This document shows positions 16,221-26,550 of a DNA stretch of 64,000 nucleotides, in pieces. The stretch is from positions 2,790,001-2,854,000 of the forward strand of contig NC_063022.1 of assembly GCF_020509005.1 (NCBI RefSeq), read 5' to 3'. This DNA is from Fulvia fulva. Taxonomy: Eukaryota; Ascomycota; Dothideomycetes; Mycosphaerellales; Mycosphaerellaceae. A program made the position numbers and the translations under genes. The notes below the pieces were generated by a model. The model saw only the letters and a program-made list of their open reading frames with translations, was not told the DNA's origin and made no database searches. The number at the start of each line of letters is the position of its first letter. Position 1 is the stretch's first letter.

Positions 16221-19200
16221 AGATAGATAGATAGATTTGTTATTCCCCTGTTCTAGGACCCTATCCGGCCTATATAGGTATATATCTATTGTTATATATA
16301 AAGGGAAACCCGAATAGGTGAAAACCCTTCCCGCCCCCGACTTCTCCTTATCTAGATTAGCTTTCCCTCTAAACGTACGTAGTCTATGTCACTACCCCGT
16401 TAGCCCCCGCTCCTAGCCGGTCTCGTCGCGCTACGTCGTATCCTCTCTTCCTATACTACTCCTACTAGGCGGTACTATTCTAGCTAGCCCTTCTCTAGTA
16501 TCTAGTTCGTAATACGCCGTAGGTCCTTAGCGTTATTAAGAAGTGCCCTAATCGTCCGGTTCCTCGCCTTTACTATCTACTCCCCCCTTCCTAGCGACTA
16601 CCTCGGATAGACGAGGAGTACGTACCGTACGTTCTAGGAGCGATAGCCGTAGGGGTAGCTAGTATTCGTGTATCCTAGAACCTTCCTCTATAATAGGTAC
16701 CCCTAGAGGCCGATATGTTCGCTTCGTAGTTAGGTTACTATACTACTCTATACCCTCGTAAGGTAGTAGTAGATAAGCTTCGGGGGGTGCTTGACCGCGG
16801 ATTTCGTAGCTAACTATTCCTTAGGTTGTCCCGCTAGCTAAGGGCGTCTACTATACCCTATAACCTAGTTGTTCTACCTCTCTTTCTATAGTTACTCTAT
16901 AAACGACTTCTTACCTTCCTATCGTATTACTAGCTATTCGTCCCTTACCCGGTAGTTCGGCTCGTTTCCGGGTCGAATGCCCTTATACGCTAGTACTAAT
17001 TCGCGGGCCCTTACGACTATACTAGCGATAACCTTCTATACTAGGTACTGTACCGACTTGCCTAAGTAGGAGGTCCGTAGTCCCTAGATATATAGGTCGA
17101 TCGGCGGTATAGCGGTCTCGTACTTAAGTATCCTTATTAGTATCGACTTATATACCCCGGTAACCTTCCTTAGGCATTAGTTTTAGATCTTCGCTAACGG
17201 CGCGACGAGTCCCTTCGATAGGTAGGCCCTCTCGCCTAAGGACTATACTTAGCTACTATAGGTAAGAACTAGCTATATAATAGCCGTATATAGAAGTCGT
17301 AACTACTAAAAGTCCGCCCCCTATATAGACGTAGTAAGCCTCTAGTATGATGCTATATTCTGTTTAGCTTTCTATAATATTGCCTATACGTACTTCCTCT
17401 ACCGTAGCGCCGGGTCTACCTATAGTCCGAGGATCCTAAGCTGATTTGCCGGGTTAGTAGTATGCCCCTATATCTAAATAGAAGCTTATATATTATAGAA
17501 CCGTAGCCGGCGCGTAAAGTGTATTAGATTGTACTTTTCTAGGGCAAACCGAGCCCCGTGCCTCCTAGCCTAGTCCTCGTAGATCTTATACTTCTCTTCT
17601 AGTAGCCTATAGTTCTCCTTAGTCGAGGAAGACTACGCTAGGATGTTTATGTCGTCTACGAAGCCGCTCGTAGCGGTGTTCTAGGATTCTAGGGCTAGTA
17701 GTAGCGTCGCTATAAAGAAGAGGAATAGAATAGGTACTAGCGTTAAGCCTTACGGGATTCTAGTATAGACTGCTTGAAATAGGCTTCTATACTAGCCGAC
17801 TAGGATCGACGTACTACGGTTTTAGAAGTAGGACCGTACGAAGTTAATAAGCTACTTAGGGAGTCCTTTCGACCTTAGGATATAGAGTAGCCGCGGGTAT
17901 AACACGTAGTCGAAGGCTCCCGATATATCTAGGCTAAGTAAGGAAGCCACCTTGTCCCTATTCTTATACTAGATAGCCTTTACCTAAGAGGTAATAAGTT
18001 CTATCGCGGATAGCGTCGATCGCTATAGGCGCGTACCTATCTAGGTGTCCGGGAGTAGAGAGTATTCCTCTACCGCCTCGGAGAGTCTCGTTATAACTAG
18101 CTTCTTAAGCGCCTTCCTAAGAGTATTAAGGAGCGTAATTAGGCGGTACGACTTTACCTACGTATAGTCTTCCTTTTACGGCTTACGTAGGACTATTGTC
18201 GTCGATTGTTTAAAAGCTATCGGGTAGTATCCGGTCTATAGGTAGGCGTTAAAGATCGCTATAACTACTAGGGCTCGTTAATCTCTACACTTCTTTAGTA
18301 GCTCGTTTAGGATCCTATCCGGCCCCGGGGCTTTCTTCGCCGGCAACTTCCTTAGTATAGCGGTAACTTCTCCCTCGGACACCTCCTATTAGACCGCGAT
18401 ACTAGGGGCTAGGGGAGTAGAGCTGTTTATATCGCTTAGATTAGCCTCGACTAGGGGCGGGAAGAACTTACTAGCTAGTAGACGCGCCTTAGCCTCGGGG
18501 TCGCTAACCGGGCTACTAGGCGATTGTAGCGCTAGGATAGAGAAGGAGGGGCCCTATATAGGGTCCTGTCGCGCCTATTTCGCTAGCTTCTACATCCTCT
18601 CTAGCTTACCGGCGATTTCTTCTACTATAGCCCTCTAGCCGACTACTTTCTCCCTTCGTATTATAGCTTTCTTCTATTAGTATACCTCCCTATATACGTT
18701 CTAGGCCTCCTCGCTATAGCTACTCGTCTATACCCGGCGGGCTCTCCTTACTTCTCTTACTACCGTAGTACACTCCGGCGTCTAGTATAGTTTAGACTAT
18801 GTCGTTAGTTAGGTAAGCGGAACGTAAAGTAAGGTCGCTTTTCTTATTTCGTCTATCAACCCCTAGACTGCTTCGTCTATCTCGTCTTTACTATTGTATT
18901 ACTACTACGCGATCTAGACTAGCCTCTTAGAGTCATCGAGGTACGCCTAGATATTAGCCTAGTAGGCCTTTCCCTAGTTTAGCTTAGGGGTTCTCGCTAG
19001 TATACGTTGTATCTATATCGTAATAGAGGTCCTGACTAGTATATAGTCTAACGACGCCTCGAGTTTATGTTCGATCCTATAGTAGGTTACCGTATAGTAG
19101 TAGCTATCTAAGATCTAGGAGAGGTCGATCGTGCCTTAGAGTCCCCCTCTCTTCTAGGTACCTAGGTCCTTCGGGGTATTAAGGGCAATTACGTTACTCG

Positions 19201-20910
19201 CTATCAAGTCGAGTACTTCGTCGGCTATAGGGTGCGGCTATATAAGGCTTTCCTAGGAAGGGTAGTATATATTAAAGTCTCCTACTACGATATAGTACCC
19301 TTGTCTCTTAAGCGTACTGTCTAGGTATCTATAGACCCTAAGGTCGCGACTAGACCTTAAGGCTAGCGGTTATATATATATATTATATATCTAAGTACTA
19401 CCTACGTAGAGGGAGGTAATGTCTTCCCCGCCTTCTTCGTCTACGTAGTATACTACCTCCTAGTCGGATTCTAGTATGTCCTTACTAATATAGAAGCACG
19501 TACGGGGTCTACCGTCGCTTCGTAGGCATGTCGTATAGCCTAGTGACTTGTAGGTCGTTAGTCTCTTATAGTACGGGTTAATCTATAGCTCCTAGATTGC
19601 TAGGACGTAGTGGACGTACGGGTCCGCCTCGTATATAAAATGGTTTTGTACTATATCCTTGCTATAGTTAACGTTATACTAGATAATACTAAGCGTGTCG
19701 AGGCTAGTTATCGTTATCGACAATCATTTCCTCTATAATGTCCTATGTCCTACTACCTAGCGCGTCCTAGTCTACTCCTATCGGTTATGTACTAAAGGGG
19801 AGCCGGGCCTAGTTAGACTCCCTCGCCGCAACTAGTAGAGCACGTGGCCTCCCGTACGCCCTAGGTTACGCATCCTTTATATCATTCTCGGCCCTAGGGC
19901 GCTTGTGCCCGACCGCCGCTAGCTAGTTCCGGTGTGGACTAGCCTTACGGTCGCCGTAGAATCTTAGGGCGAGGGTTCTGTTTGTGATTGCCTTGTTTTT
20001 CGCTAGTTTCCGCTATAGGCATTCCGCGCTATACGATGGGTAGTGCCCCGGACAGTTCGCGCACCGCCTCGTAGCCGATGTACAGTCTCTAGACATGTGG
20101 TCTCCTACACAGTTCGAGCAGGCCTACTCGTTTGTGCACGTGTAGGTTTGGTGTCCATACTGTTGGCATTTGAAGCATTGGAGGACACGAAAGGATGAGG
20201 AGTACTTTTCGACTGTCTTAAGGCTGTATTGCCAGATCAGGCCTTGTTCTATTGCTAGATCCGCCGCTTTCGCGTCTTGCAGCCATACGATTAGCGCCGA
20301 GGCCTTCTTGCCTTCTGGCCATTCCCTGTGGAGCCAAGTCGCCTTCTGGATTGGAGAGTTAAGAGTGACCGGATTGTCCTCTTGGAGAGCACGTAGGTGA
20401 CCTTGGTTGGTTGGGTCGAACTCTTTGGGCATGTCGTGGACCAGGATCGTGAATTGCTTCGTTGAGACCTTCGCTGATGCCGCAACCTTGGATGCCCACT
20501 GTGGCTGTGCCTCTAGGTGCCTCCTAGCAGTAGCAGAGCTGGTATAGATCTGTAGAGTACCGTTGGACTGTTGGTTCACTGCGACCACCCCTGGTTGATT
20601 GATTCGCTGGGCGAGCTCCTTGTTCGATAGCTTCGCAACTTCGGCCTGGTCTTCCTTTGCTGCAATACGGATCGTAACTGCATCGTGCGTTGGGCGGGGG
20701 CCTGGTGTCGATGCCGCGACCGATGCCCAGCTATAGGGGTGTTGAATCCGGGTGGCCTTGTTAATCGCCTGAGACGTCGTCCTCATTTCTTGTTGCCCTC
20801 GGTGATACGACAGTACTAGCGCCGTGCGCAGCTGAGTGATCATCACCTGGAGAGACCGGTATGGGAGCTGATCGTTGGTTTCCATGCTTTTTGCGTCCTC
20901 TATAAGTTGC
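16221..20910 (-). mobile_element. LINE, near full length, RIP-inactivated except its 5' end
   Basis: The GATA tail at 16221-16235 marks the 3' end and the 5' end abuts the target-site duplication at 20911. On the minus strand ORF2 shows an endonuclease start near 19690 (YNVN block) and a reverse transcriptase with FVDD retained near 17651-17662. It ends with the same Cys/His knuckle as other copies. No RNase H was seen. From 16221 to about 19750 CA and TG are nearly absent. Between about 19750 and 20100 the signature fades, and the last 800 bp are compositionally normal. The element belongs to the Tad1/I-like group in organisation; the clade is not settled. Confidence 0.85.
20124..20885 (-). 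CDS. LINE ORF1 (gag-like), N-terminal part open
   Basis: ATG at 20885 opens a frame of 253 residues ending at a TAG that looks like a CAG changed by RIP. It ends with a CCHC knuckle, CFKCQQYGHQTYTC, preceded by a helical Arg/Gln-rich N-terminus. Beyond the stop the same frame continues with two more Cys/His knuckles (CSNCVGDHMSRDC and CANCPGHY) down to about 20030. The intact-length ORF1 was therefore longer. ORF1 proteins of this type bind element RNA and chaperone reverse transcription. The 5' leader is only 25 bp, so the element may be slightly 5' truncated. Confidence 0.75.
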   Translation of the reverse strand: METNDQLPYRSLQVMITQLRTALVLSYHRGQQEMRTTSQAINKATRIQHPYSWASVAASTPGPRPTHDAVTIRIAAKEDQAEVAKLSNKELAQRINQPGVVAVNQQSNGTLQIYTSSATARRHLEAQPQWASKVAASAKVSTKQFTILVHDMPKEFDPTNQGHLRALQEDNPVTLNSPIQKATWLHREWPEGKKASALIVWLQDAKAADLAIEQGLIWQYSLKTVEKYSSSFRVLQCFKCQQYGHQTYTCTNE

Positions 20911-20925
20911 ACTCTATTGAAGTAG
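20911..20925. repeat. Target-site duplication, right copy
   Basis: This is a perfect match to 5697-5711. It joins the 5' end of the minus-strand LINE to the resumed amidoligase frame, where SIEV continues into VSRVL. Confidence 0.93.
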
Positions 20926-22460
20926 TATCAAGGGTTCTTACCGCTTCTGAAGGCCTGGTAATCGGACCTAGCCAAAGACGACCAGGCCACACGCACGAGG
21001 TCACAGCCTACGACGAGCTTCTTGCAGTATATCACAGGCTCGGCCAGGCGTTCAATGCGAGCAACACGGACCCTAGATGGAAACTCCTTGTCAACGAGAC
21101 TACTGGGTCTCACGTACACATTGGAGACGGCCCTCGTGGGTTTACATTGCCATGTCTCCGCAATCTACTCTGTCTGCTGGTCGCAAACGAGCCCGCGATC
21201 GACAGTCTACACTCCGTCGACCGAATTACTGGGTTCCTTCCCTTTACACTCCGCGACTATACTCTCAACCCTACACTGGAGCAACTCAACGGAGAAGGCT
21301 TCAACACCCCATGGTCCGCCCTCTTCCTGTCGCTTGCTCTGAAACAGCGAAAGGACCGGGGGAGCACCGCTCAATTCCCCATCAATCGTTTCAATCAGTT
21401 TCCGGAGCTTCGCGACCTCTCGGCAAGAACCGATGTCCCCTCCTGGATGAAGATCATTCGCCATGTACAGACTGTCGATGATCTGAAAGACTTGCAGCGG
21501 GACGAAGAGAAGCAAGAAAAAAAGGATGGCACAGTAAACTTCAATAACCTGAGACAGTACGACCCTGAAAGCAACGACAAGCAGACCAAGAATACAATTG
21601 AGTTTCGTCAACATGCGGGTACTCTGCGTGGACCTGAAGTCATTGCTTGGACTCGGTTGCTAGTAAGTCTCATGACATATTGCAACGATACTCCCGAAGA
21701 CGAAGTTGACGGACTCTGCATGAAAGCCTGGTCTGACCCGTCCTGGACCGCCTTGGACCTCATGAAAGCCATCGGTATGTCTGAAAGCTCAGACACTTAC
21801 AAGCACTACAAACACGTCCTGGGCTTCTATTCGAGAAGTGAGCCATATGCTGACATTGTGAGAGAACAAGAGATCAAAGATCTGAGGCTACATGGACCGT
21901 GTTACTTTTTCGCTGATATGATGCAGATGAACATTGACAGACGACACAAACGTAATAGTCGTGCTGAGGTTGAGAAACGTATTGCTGAGAAGTTCAGGAA
22001 GGGTTCTTATGGGCAGTACTCTGCGGAGTATTTGAAGCAGCTGGGGCCGATGGCTTCACCATCGGCGATGCCGTCGAAACGACGCGGGCGATTGCTGAAG
22101 AGCATGCGGATTGCCATCAGTTCATAGAAGTTCAGTACGCGCTCTTATTCAAGATGCAAGAAAGCGACCCTATGATGATTCACCGGCGGAAGCTTCAGCA
22201 AGTTGCCGACGAGGAACGTACAGCTCGTCGTGAGCAGCGGCGTGTTTTTGAGCAGCAAAGAGTTATCGGAGCGAGGAAATGCGGACGGAACATGTGAGGA
22301 TGTTGAGGAGCCATCAACAGCGGTATCAGGAAACCGAGACTCGGATCATGAAGAAATTGAGGGTCAATTGGTACCTGAAGGAGATGAGCAGAGCGAGGAA
22401 AAGGCGAAAGAGGCTCAAGACAGCGAAGGGACAGCATTTCTTGCTGAACAATACGCCTGA
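20912..22460 (+). pseudogene. Putative amidoligase, C-terminal piece
   Basis: The frame resumes at the right target-site duplication. It carries the family's conserved blocks TTGSHVHIG (about 21100-21130), DRITG, TPWSALFLSLA and IEFRQHAGTL (about 21597-21626). The first two of the long blocks supply His and Glu residues typical of amidoligase_2 active sites. That frame stops at 22127, but protein-like reading continues in a shifted frame from about 22050 (DGFTIGDAVETTRAIAEEH) to 22293. A third frame then carries an acidic tail (HEEIEGQLVPEGDEQSEE) ending at 22460. These two apparent single-base shifts suggest decay after the insertion, although assembly indels are possible. Confidence 0.8.
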
Positions 22461-23004
22461 TCTACCCGATGCGCTCATCTTTGATACCTTCATGACTGGT
22501 GGATATTCCTGTACTTATCTTAGCCTGGGTGAAAGTTTTTAGCAACAGTGGAGCGCTTAACAATTCAATGTTGAACCTACGTGGTTGAATATCGGAATCA
22601 AAACGTGAATGGTTGTCGTGAACGGTAAGTGAATGTGATTACATCGCGGCAAATCCTGTTCTCGTCTCATTCATCAGCGCACATGACGTTCCTCAAAATC
22701 GGGTCCGTGCCTGCTTGCGTCTCTTGTATAAGTATTTGTAATCTTCCACTTCTCTCGTTACCAAGCTTCTCTCACACTCGAACACAAGAAGCAAGATGAA
22801 CACTCTCAAAGGTGCGGTGACTACAATGGTGTCCAGTGGCGCTTCCAAAGCTGCACCCGACCCCGGTCCAAGGAATGCAGTTTCTCGCGAGCGATGCCTC
22901 GAAATCATGTATGCTGGCGATCCACTCGGCTCCGAGCGCAAATCTGTCCTCACCGTAGACTACAACACGACCAAGAAACTCATCGACAGCCAGAAGCGCA
23001 GAAG
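22461..23004. promoter_or_regulatory. Upstream region of the F-box gene
   Basis: The region contains TATAAGTA near 22727-22734, about 60-70 bp before an ATG at 22796. From 22796 a different frame reads MNTLKGAV and stays open and protein-like to about 23003 (KSVLTVDYNTTKKLIDSQKR). It could be the true N-terminus of the F-box protein if there is a one-base discrepancy or an unrecognised intron near 22990-23004. Confidence 0.4.
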
Positions 23005-24474
23005 ATGGATAAAGCACTGCAAGATGCGCGCACACACACTGCTACTCTCAAGACTCACCTCGACCGTCTCTGGAAGATCATACCACCTGCTAAGCACGTC
23101 TCCGAAGAGTCCGCCGCCAAAGCTCAGCAGGTCTTCGACACGCCCGAGCTTCTCGAGGACATTATCTCGTACCTCAACACACCTGGAAAGCTCAAGGTGA
23201 TGGGAGTGCAGCGCACTTGGCGGAACACTATCCTGGGCTCGACTCGATTGCAGAAAGCAATAGGTCTTCTTCCTTACGACGACGGCATCTACTACTCGCC
23301 ATTCTCGAAGCGCTTCTATGGCGGTACATACAGTCTGTTGAACCAGAGAAACTTTGGGTGGGGATTAGGTGGCAATAATATGCCTGGCGGTACCTACGAC
23401 GACTCAAACGGCAACTTCAGATGGGACGAGGATTCTGAGTACTCCTTCTGGACTATCAACCATATGCCAGTCACCGAAGATCCCACAAAGCTCGAGATTA
23501 ACATTGAGTGGACCACCAGTATGAAGCTTGGCTCTCGGATCGAGTCCATGCTGATCTGTGATCCACCTGTCAAGAATATCTCGGCCATGACGCGTTGTGC
23601 ATATAACTGCGACCAAGTCGGCAACAGTTATCATCCTAGTAGAGCCCGGTACGGACTCACATCATCCTCTTCCGTCGGCTTCACCCTTGGCGAGCTACAT
23701 CAAGTCTCAAAAGAGATCATTGCAAAGCACCCCAATTGCAGATGCCACGGAGTAATCTTCGAAACTACAGTTCCACTTCTGAAATCTGATCCCGTCCTGA
23801 TCCATCGCCGTTCGCTCGAGCAGCGCGCTCATGAGAAGCGCATTCTCCGCCGTGAAAAGCGACGTCTGCGCCGAGAAGAAGAGAGTGCCAGAGATCGAGA
23901 AGCCCAGCAAGCACTAGTACAGGAGGAGGTGGAGAGGTACCCGTCTCATGACCACGAAGCTGGATACTCCGACGACGAGGACCTGAGACTGGGTTATAGC
24001 AATGGGCCGGAGTCAGAGGACGATGATAAGGGAGACTACGAACAGAGGACATCCCAAGAGCGAGACCACGAGCAGCCTTCGTCCCCAGCCTCACGACCAC
24101 AAGCACGTCTCGAGTTCCATCGTCCCCAGACACAAACGATTTCAGCTACCGGCCCGGACAGAGAGGCTCTCGGTCCACGTCGATCAGCAGCTCCTCCTCA
24201 GTACTCACCCACCTCACCAGAATACTCACCTACTTCACCGGGATGGCAAACCAGATCACCGCAATACTCACCAACTTCTCCGCAGTATTCGTCAGCCTCA
24301 CCGCAGTACTCGCCAACTTCTCCACAGTACTCGCTCACTTCACCGGCACTCGCACCGATATCTCCACGATACTCTGCAACATCGCCACGCCACGAGTCAA
24401 GCAACGAGGAAGAGGTGGAACGTGAGCATTCAACATTCCGTATTTTCACTGAGGAGGAGCTGCTAGACATGTAG
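23005..24474 (+). CDS. F-box protein with RNA polymerase II CTD-like heptad tail
   Basis: Starting at ATG 23005 the product is 489 residues. Residues 43-80 read as an F-box (VFDTPELLEDIISYL, then VQRTWRNTILGSTRLQKAI). This motif links substrates to SKP1-cullin-F-box ubiquitin ligases. A middle domain (about 90-270) is of a type I associate with large fungal F-box families but cannot name. A basic coiled-coil follows (RILRREKRRLRREEESARDR), then an acidic stretch. Residues about 400-462 form nine heptad units, four of them exactly YSPTSPx. The tail ends with an acidic EEEVEREHSTF segment. The frame is open upstream to 22894, but that part reads poorly; the alternative N-terminus lies in another frame from 22796. 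Confidence 0.7.
   Translation: MDKALQDARTHTATLKTHLDRLWKIIPPAKHVSEESAAKAQQVFDTPELLEDIISYLNTPGKLKVMGVQRTWRNTILGSTRLQKAIGLLPYDDGIYYSPFSKRFYGGTYSLLNQRNFGWGLGGNNMPGGTYDDSNGNFRWDEDSEYSFWTINHMPVTEDPTKLEINIEWTTSMKLGSRIESMLICDPPVKNISAMTRCAYNCDQVGNSYHPSRARYGLTSSSSVGFTLGELHQVSKEIIAKHPNCRCHGVIFETTVPLLKSDPVLIHRRSLEQRAHEKRILRREKRRLRREEESARDREAQQALVQEEVERYPSHDHEAGYSDDEDLRLGYSNGPESEDDDKGDYEQRTSQERDHEQPSSPASRPQARLEFHRPQTQTISATGPDREALGPRRSAAPPQYSPTSPEYSPTSPGWQTRSPQYSPTSPQYSSASPQYSPTSPQYSLTSPALAPISPRYSATSPRHESSNEEEVEREHSTFRIFTEEELLDM
24202..24390 (+). repeat. Heptad-coding repeat (YSPTSPx units)
   Basis: Nine 21-bp units encode, in order, YSPTSPE, YSPTSPG, WQTRSPQ, YSPTSPQ, YSSASPQ, YSPTSPQ, YSLTSPA, LAPISPR and YSATSPR. 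The DNA units differ at third positions (tca/tcg, acc/act), so the peptide repeat is better conserved than the nucleotide repeat. That argues for selection on the protein. Confidence 0.88.
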
Positions 24475-24737
24475 GCTTGGGCAATGCATCTATCGAAGGA
24501 GCAACGGTGGTGATGGGACATGAACGCCTTCGAGGAGAATGTCGACTGGTTCTGTATACGCTTCGCCATTGGCCAAGGAGTAATGAATGGGATAGAGTGC
24601 TTTCTAAGCACGGATGATGTACGTATCATGGCATAAGCTGGTATTGCACGACTTCTCAGCTTCCCAATTGTCAACGGTTGACCAATTTGAATATTGTGAA
24701 CTTACCCCTTGTTGAAAGTCTCAGTTCAGCCCCTTCA

Positions 24738-26251
24738 CTATATCATCGAAAGTTGTGCCGTGAGATACAGGTCATCGGCATAGAACCTGTCGACTCCCAG
24801 CCTCTCAAGTACCCACCCGATCCAATATCCAGAGGGGAGATTCCCTACGGAAGACCATCAGTACATGCGATCCGCAAATTGTGTATTACATCGACCTACA
24901 GTACGTCAATCTCAGCCCCGCATCGTGAACCACCTTTGCCTGCTTGCTGACGGGATTGTCGCCGCCATTCATCGCAGCGCCAAGCCAATCGAACCCTTCC
25001 ACTGTTGTCCAGTCCTGCGAGGCGTAGAACGAGTTCAGGCTCGTGTATTTGGAGTCCCAGTGGTCCGAAGGTGCGCCATAGAAGACATCTCGGTTTGGAT
25101 TGTCATCATCTGAGTCGATACGATCGAATGGAGCTGACCCGCCGAGCACAATTGTCACATGCTTCTGGACGAATTCGCCAGACTTAGAGGTGCTGAGATA
25201 TGCACCATCGCGTAGTGGCTGCAAAGCTTCCAGAACTACGCCAAACAATTCCGGTTCGGATGACTTGAAATCGACCACCAGCGTAACGCTCTGGCCAGGC
25301 CGAGCAGGGTACAGCATGATGGTGCCCGGCTTGTCGTCGTTATTGTGATCGAGGATTGCTCGCAGTGGGTGGATGTACTGTGCGGACAGCGATCTTCCTG
25401 CCTGAGGACTGTCGTGGCCAATGATCGCGTCGCCTTCAAGAAGGTGGACATCTGCTTCGAATGAGATGCAGCCGGCACTCATTGCCAGGAAGAGAGGTAT
25501 GCTGCGGTCGTAGTCGTTGTGACTGTGGCATCGTGTTGGTTTGATGTCATTCAAAGAGTCTAAGGGCCATGGATCGAGTGAAGGCCCAGAGCCTTTGTTG
25601 GGTGTCTGGGGAGTCAGCGTGCCAATGAAGATCCTATTCACCGCGGGCTCTTCGGGTGGTACTTCGCCGCCAAGTGCGGTGTACGATTGCTCTTCGTTGC
25701 CGACTTCGAAAGTTCCACCTTTGGTGTCGTGATTGATGGAGCCTGAGCACTTTCCGCCTTCTGCTGAGAGTGCTAGGAAGTATTTTGAACACTTCTCGGC
25801 TGGGAGTCTATCAGTACCAGGTCCTCAGTAGGTAGCATACTGATACGTACCTGTTACCTCGTGACCTGGACTTGCCTGGTCCTTGTTAAGAATTTCGACT
25901 GAGATGTGGTGGGTTTTCTGACTGGCATTGAACAGCAGACTCAAGACAATACTTACAGTAAGCGAAGCCTTGAACACCGTAAATCGAGGCATCTTTACCG
26001 CCGTTCAAGTACACTTCTGTGGCCATAGAAAGATGTTCGTCAGGCATGACGGTATGTCCGTCCGCCGCGTCGCAGAACCTCTGAACAGCGCTGTCATATC
26101 CAGGACGGATATCGGTGCCGTTGCCGATGGAGATCTCGGATGCTGGCATCCATTGCGGGCCACATGTTGAGATTGCGTCGGTGGTCTGATGCTCGAGAGG
26201 TGCGCATTGGATGCGTGCGATCATCTGATTGATATCAGCGGAAGTCTGCAA
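24738..26251 (-). CDS. AIM6-like phosphodiesterase-fold protein with Cys-rich N-terminal module
   Basis: Exons read from the minus strand are 26251-25957 (5' limit uncertain), 25898-25851, 25799-24900 and 24844-24738. The introns are 58, 51 and 55 bp (GTAAGT, GTACGT, GTAGGT). Phases agree at all three junctions. The C-terminal domain has CHSHNDY, CISFEADVHL, GHDSP and a GVDRFYADDL ending. This is the pattern of 'altered inheritance of mitochondria 6', a PI-PLC/glycerophosphodiester phosphodiesterase TIM-barrel relative of unknown substrate. Before it, in the same frame and with no ATG available, lies a Cys-containing module (CGPQWMPAS, GFAYFEILNKD, CSKYFLAL, GGKCSGS, KGGTFEVG) like those of secreted fungal proteins. 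A candidate signal-peptide ATG lies near 26439 (MVISKATPT), but I could not place the joining intron. Confidence 0.72.
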
Positions 26252-26550
26252 GAGCCCATCATGCCTTGTACCAGTAATGCTGTCAACTTCGCAAGAGTGG
26301 CCGTGGTGCTTGTCGTATGGGTGTCCAAGTCGCTGTTATCTTGCAGCGGGCCTGATGTGGATGGTCGTTGTGTTGTGTGGAAGATCAAGATGAGAAGGTT
26401 GCAGGTAGGCGTTGCTTTTGAGATGACCATCGCCCCTTCTGCAAGCACATGACCCGCGGACCAGCCGCGGACCAGTGATGTTGCAGTGAAGTCTCCTAAG
26501 CGGTCGTTCACATGGCCTCATCACGTTACCGCGAGCTCCACGTGAGACGC

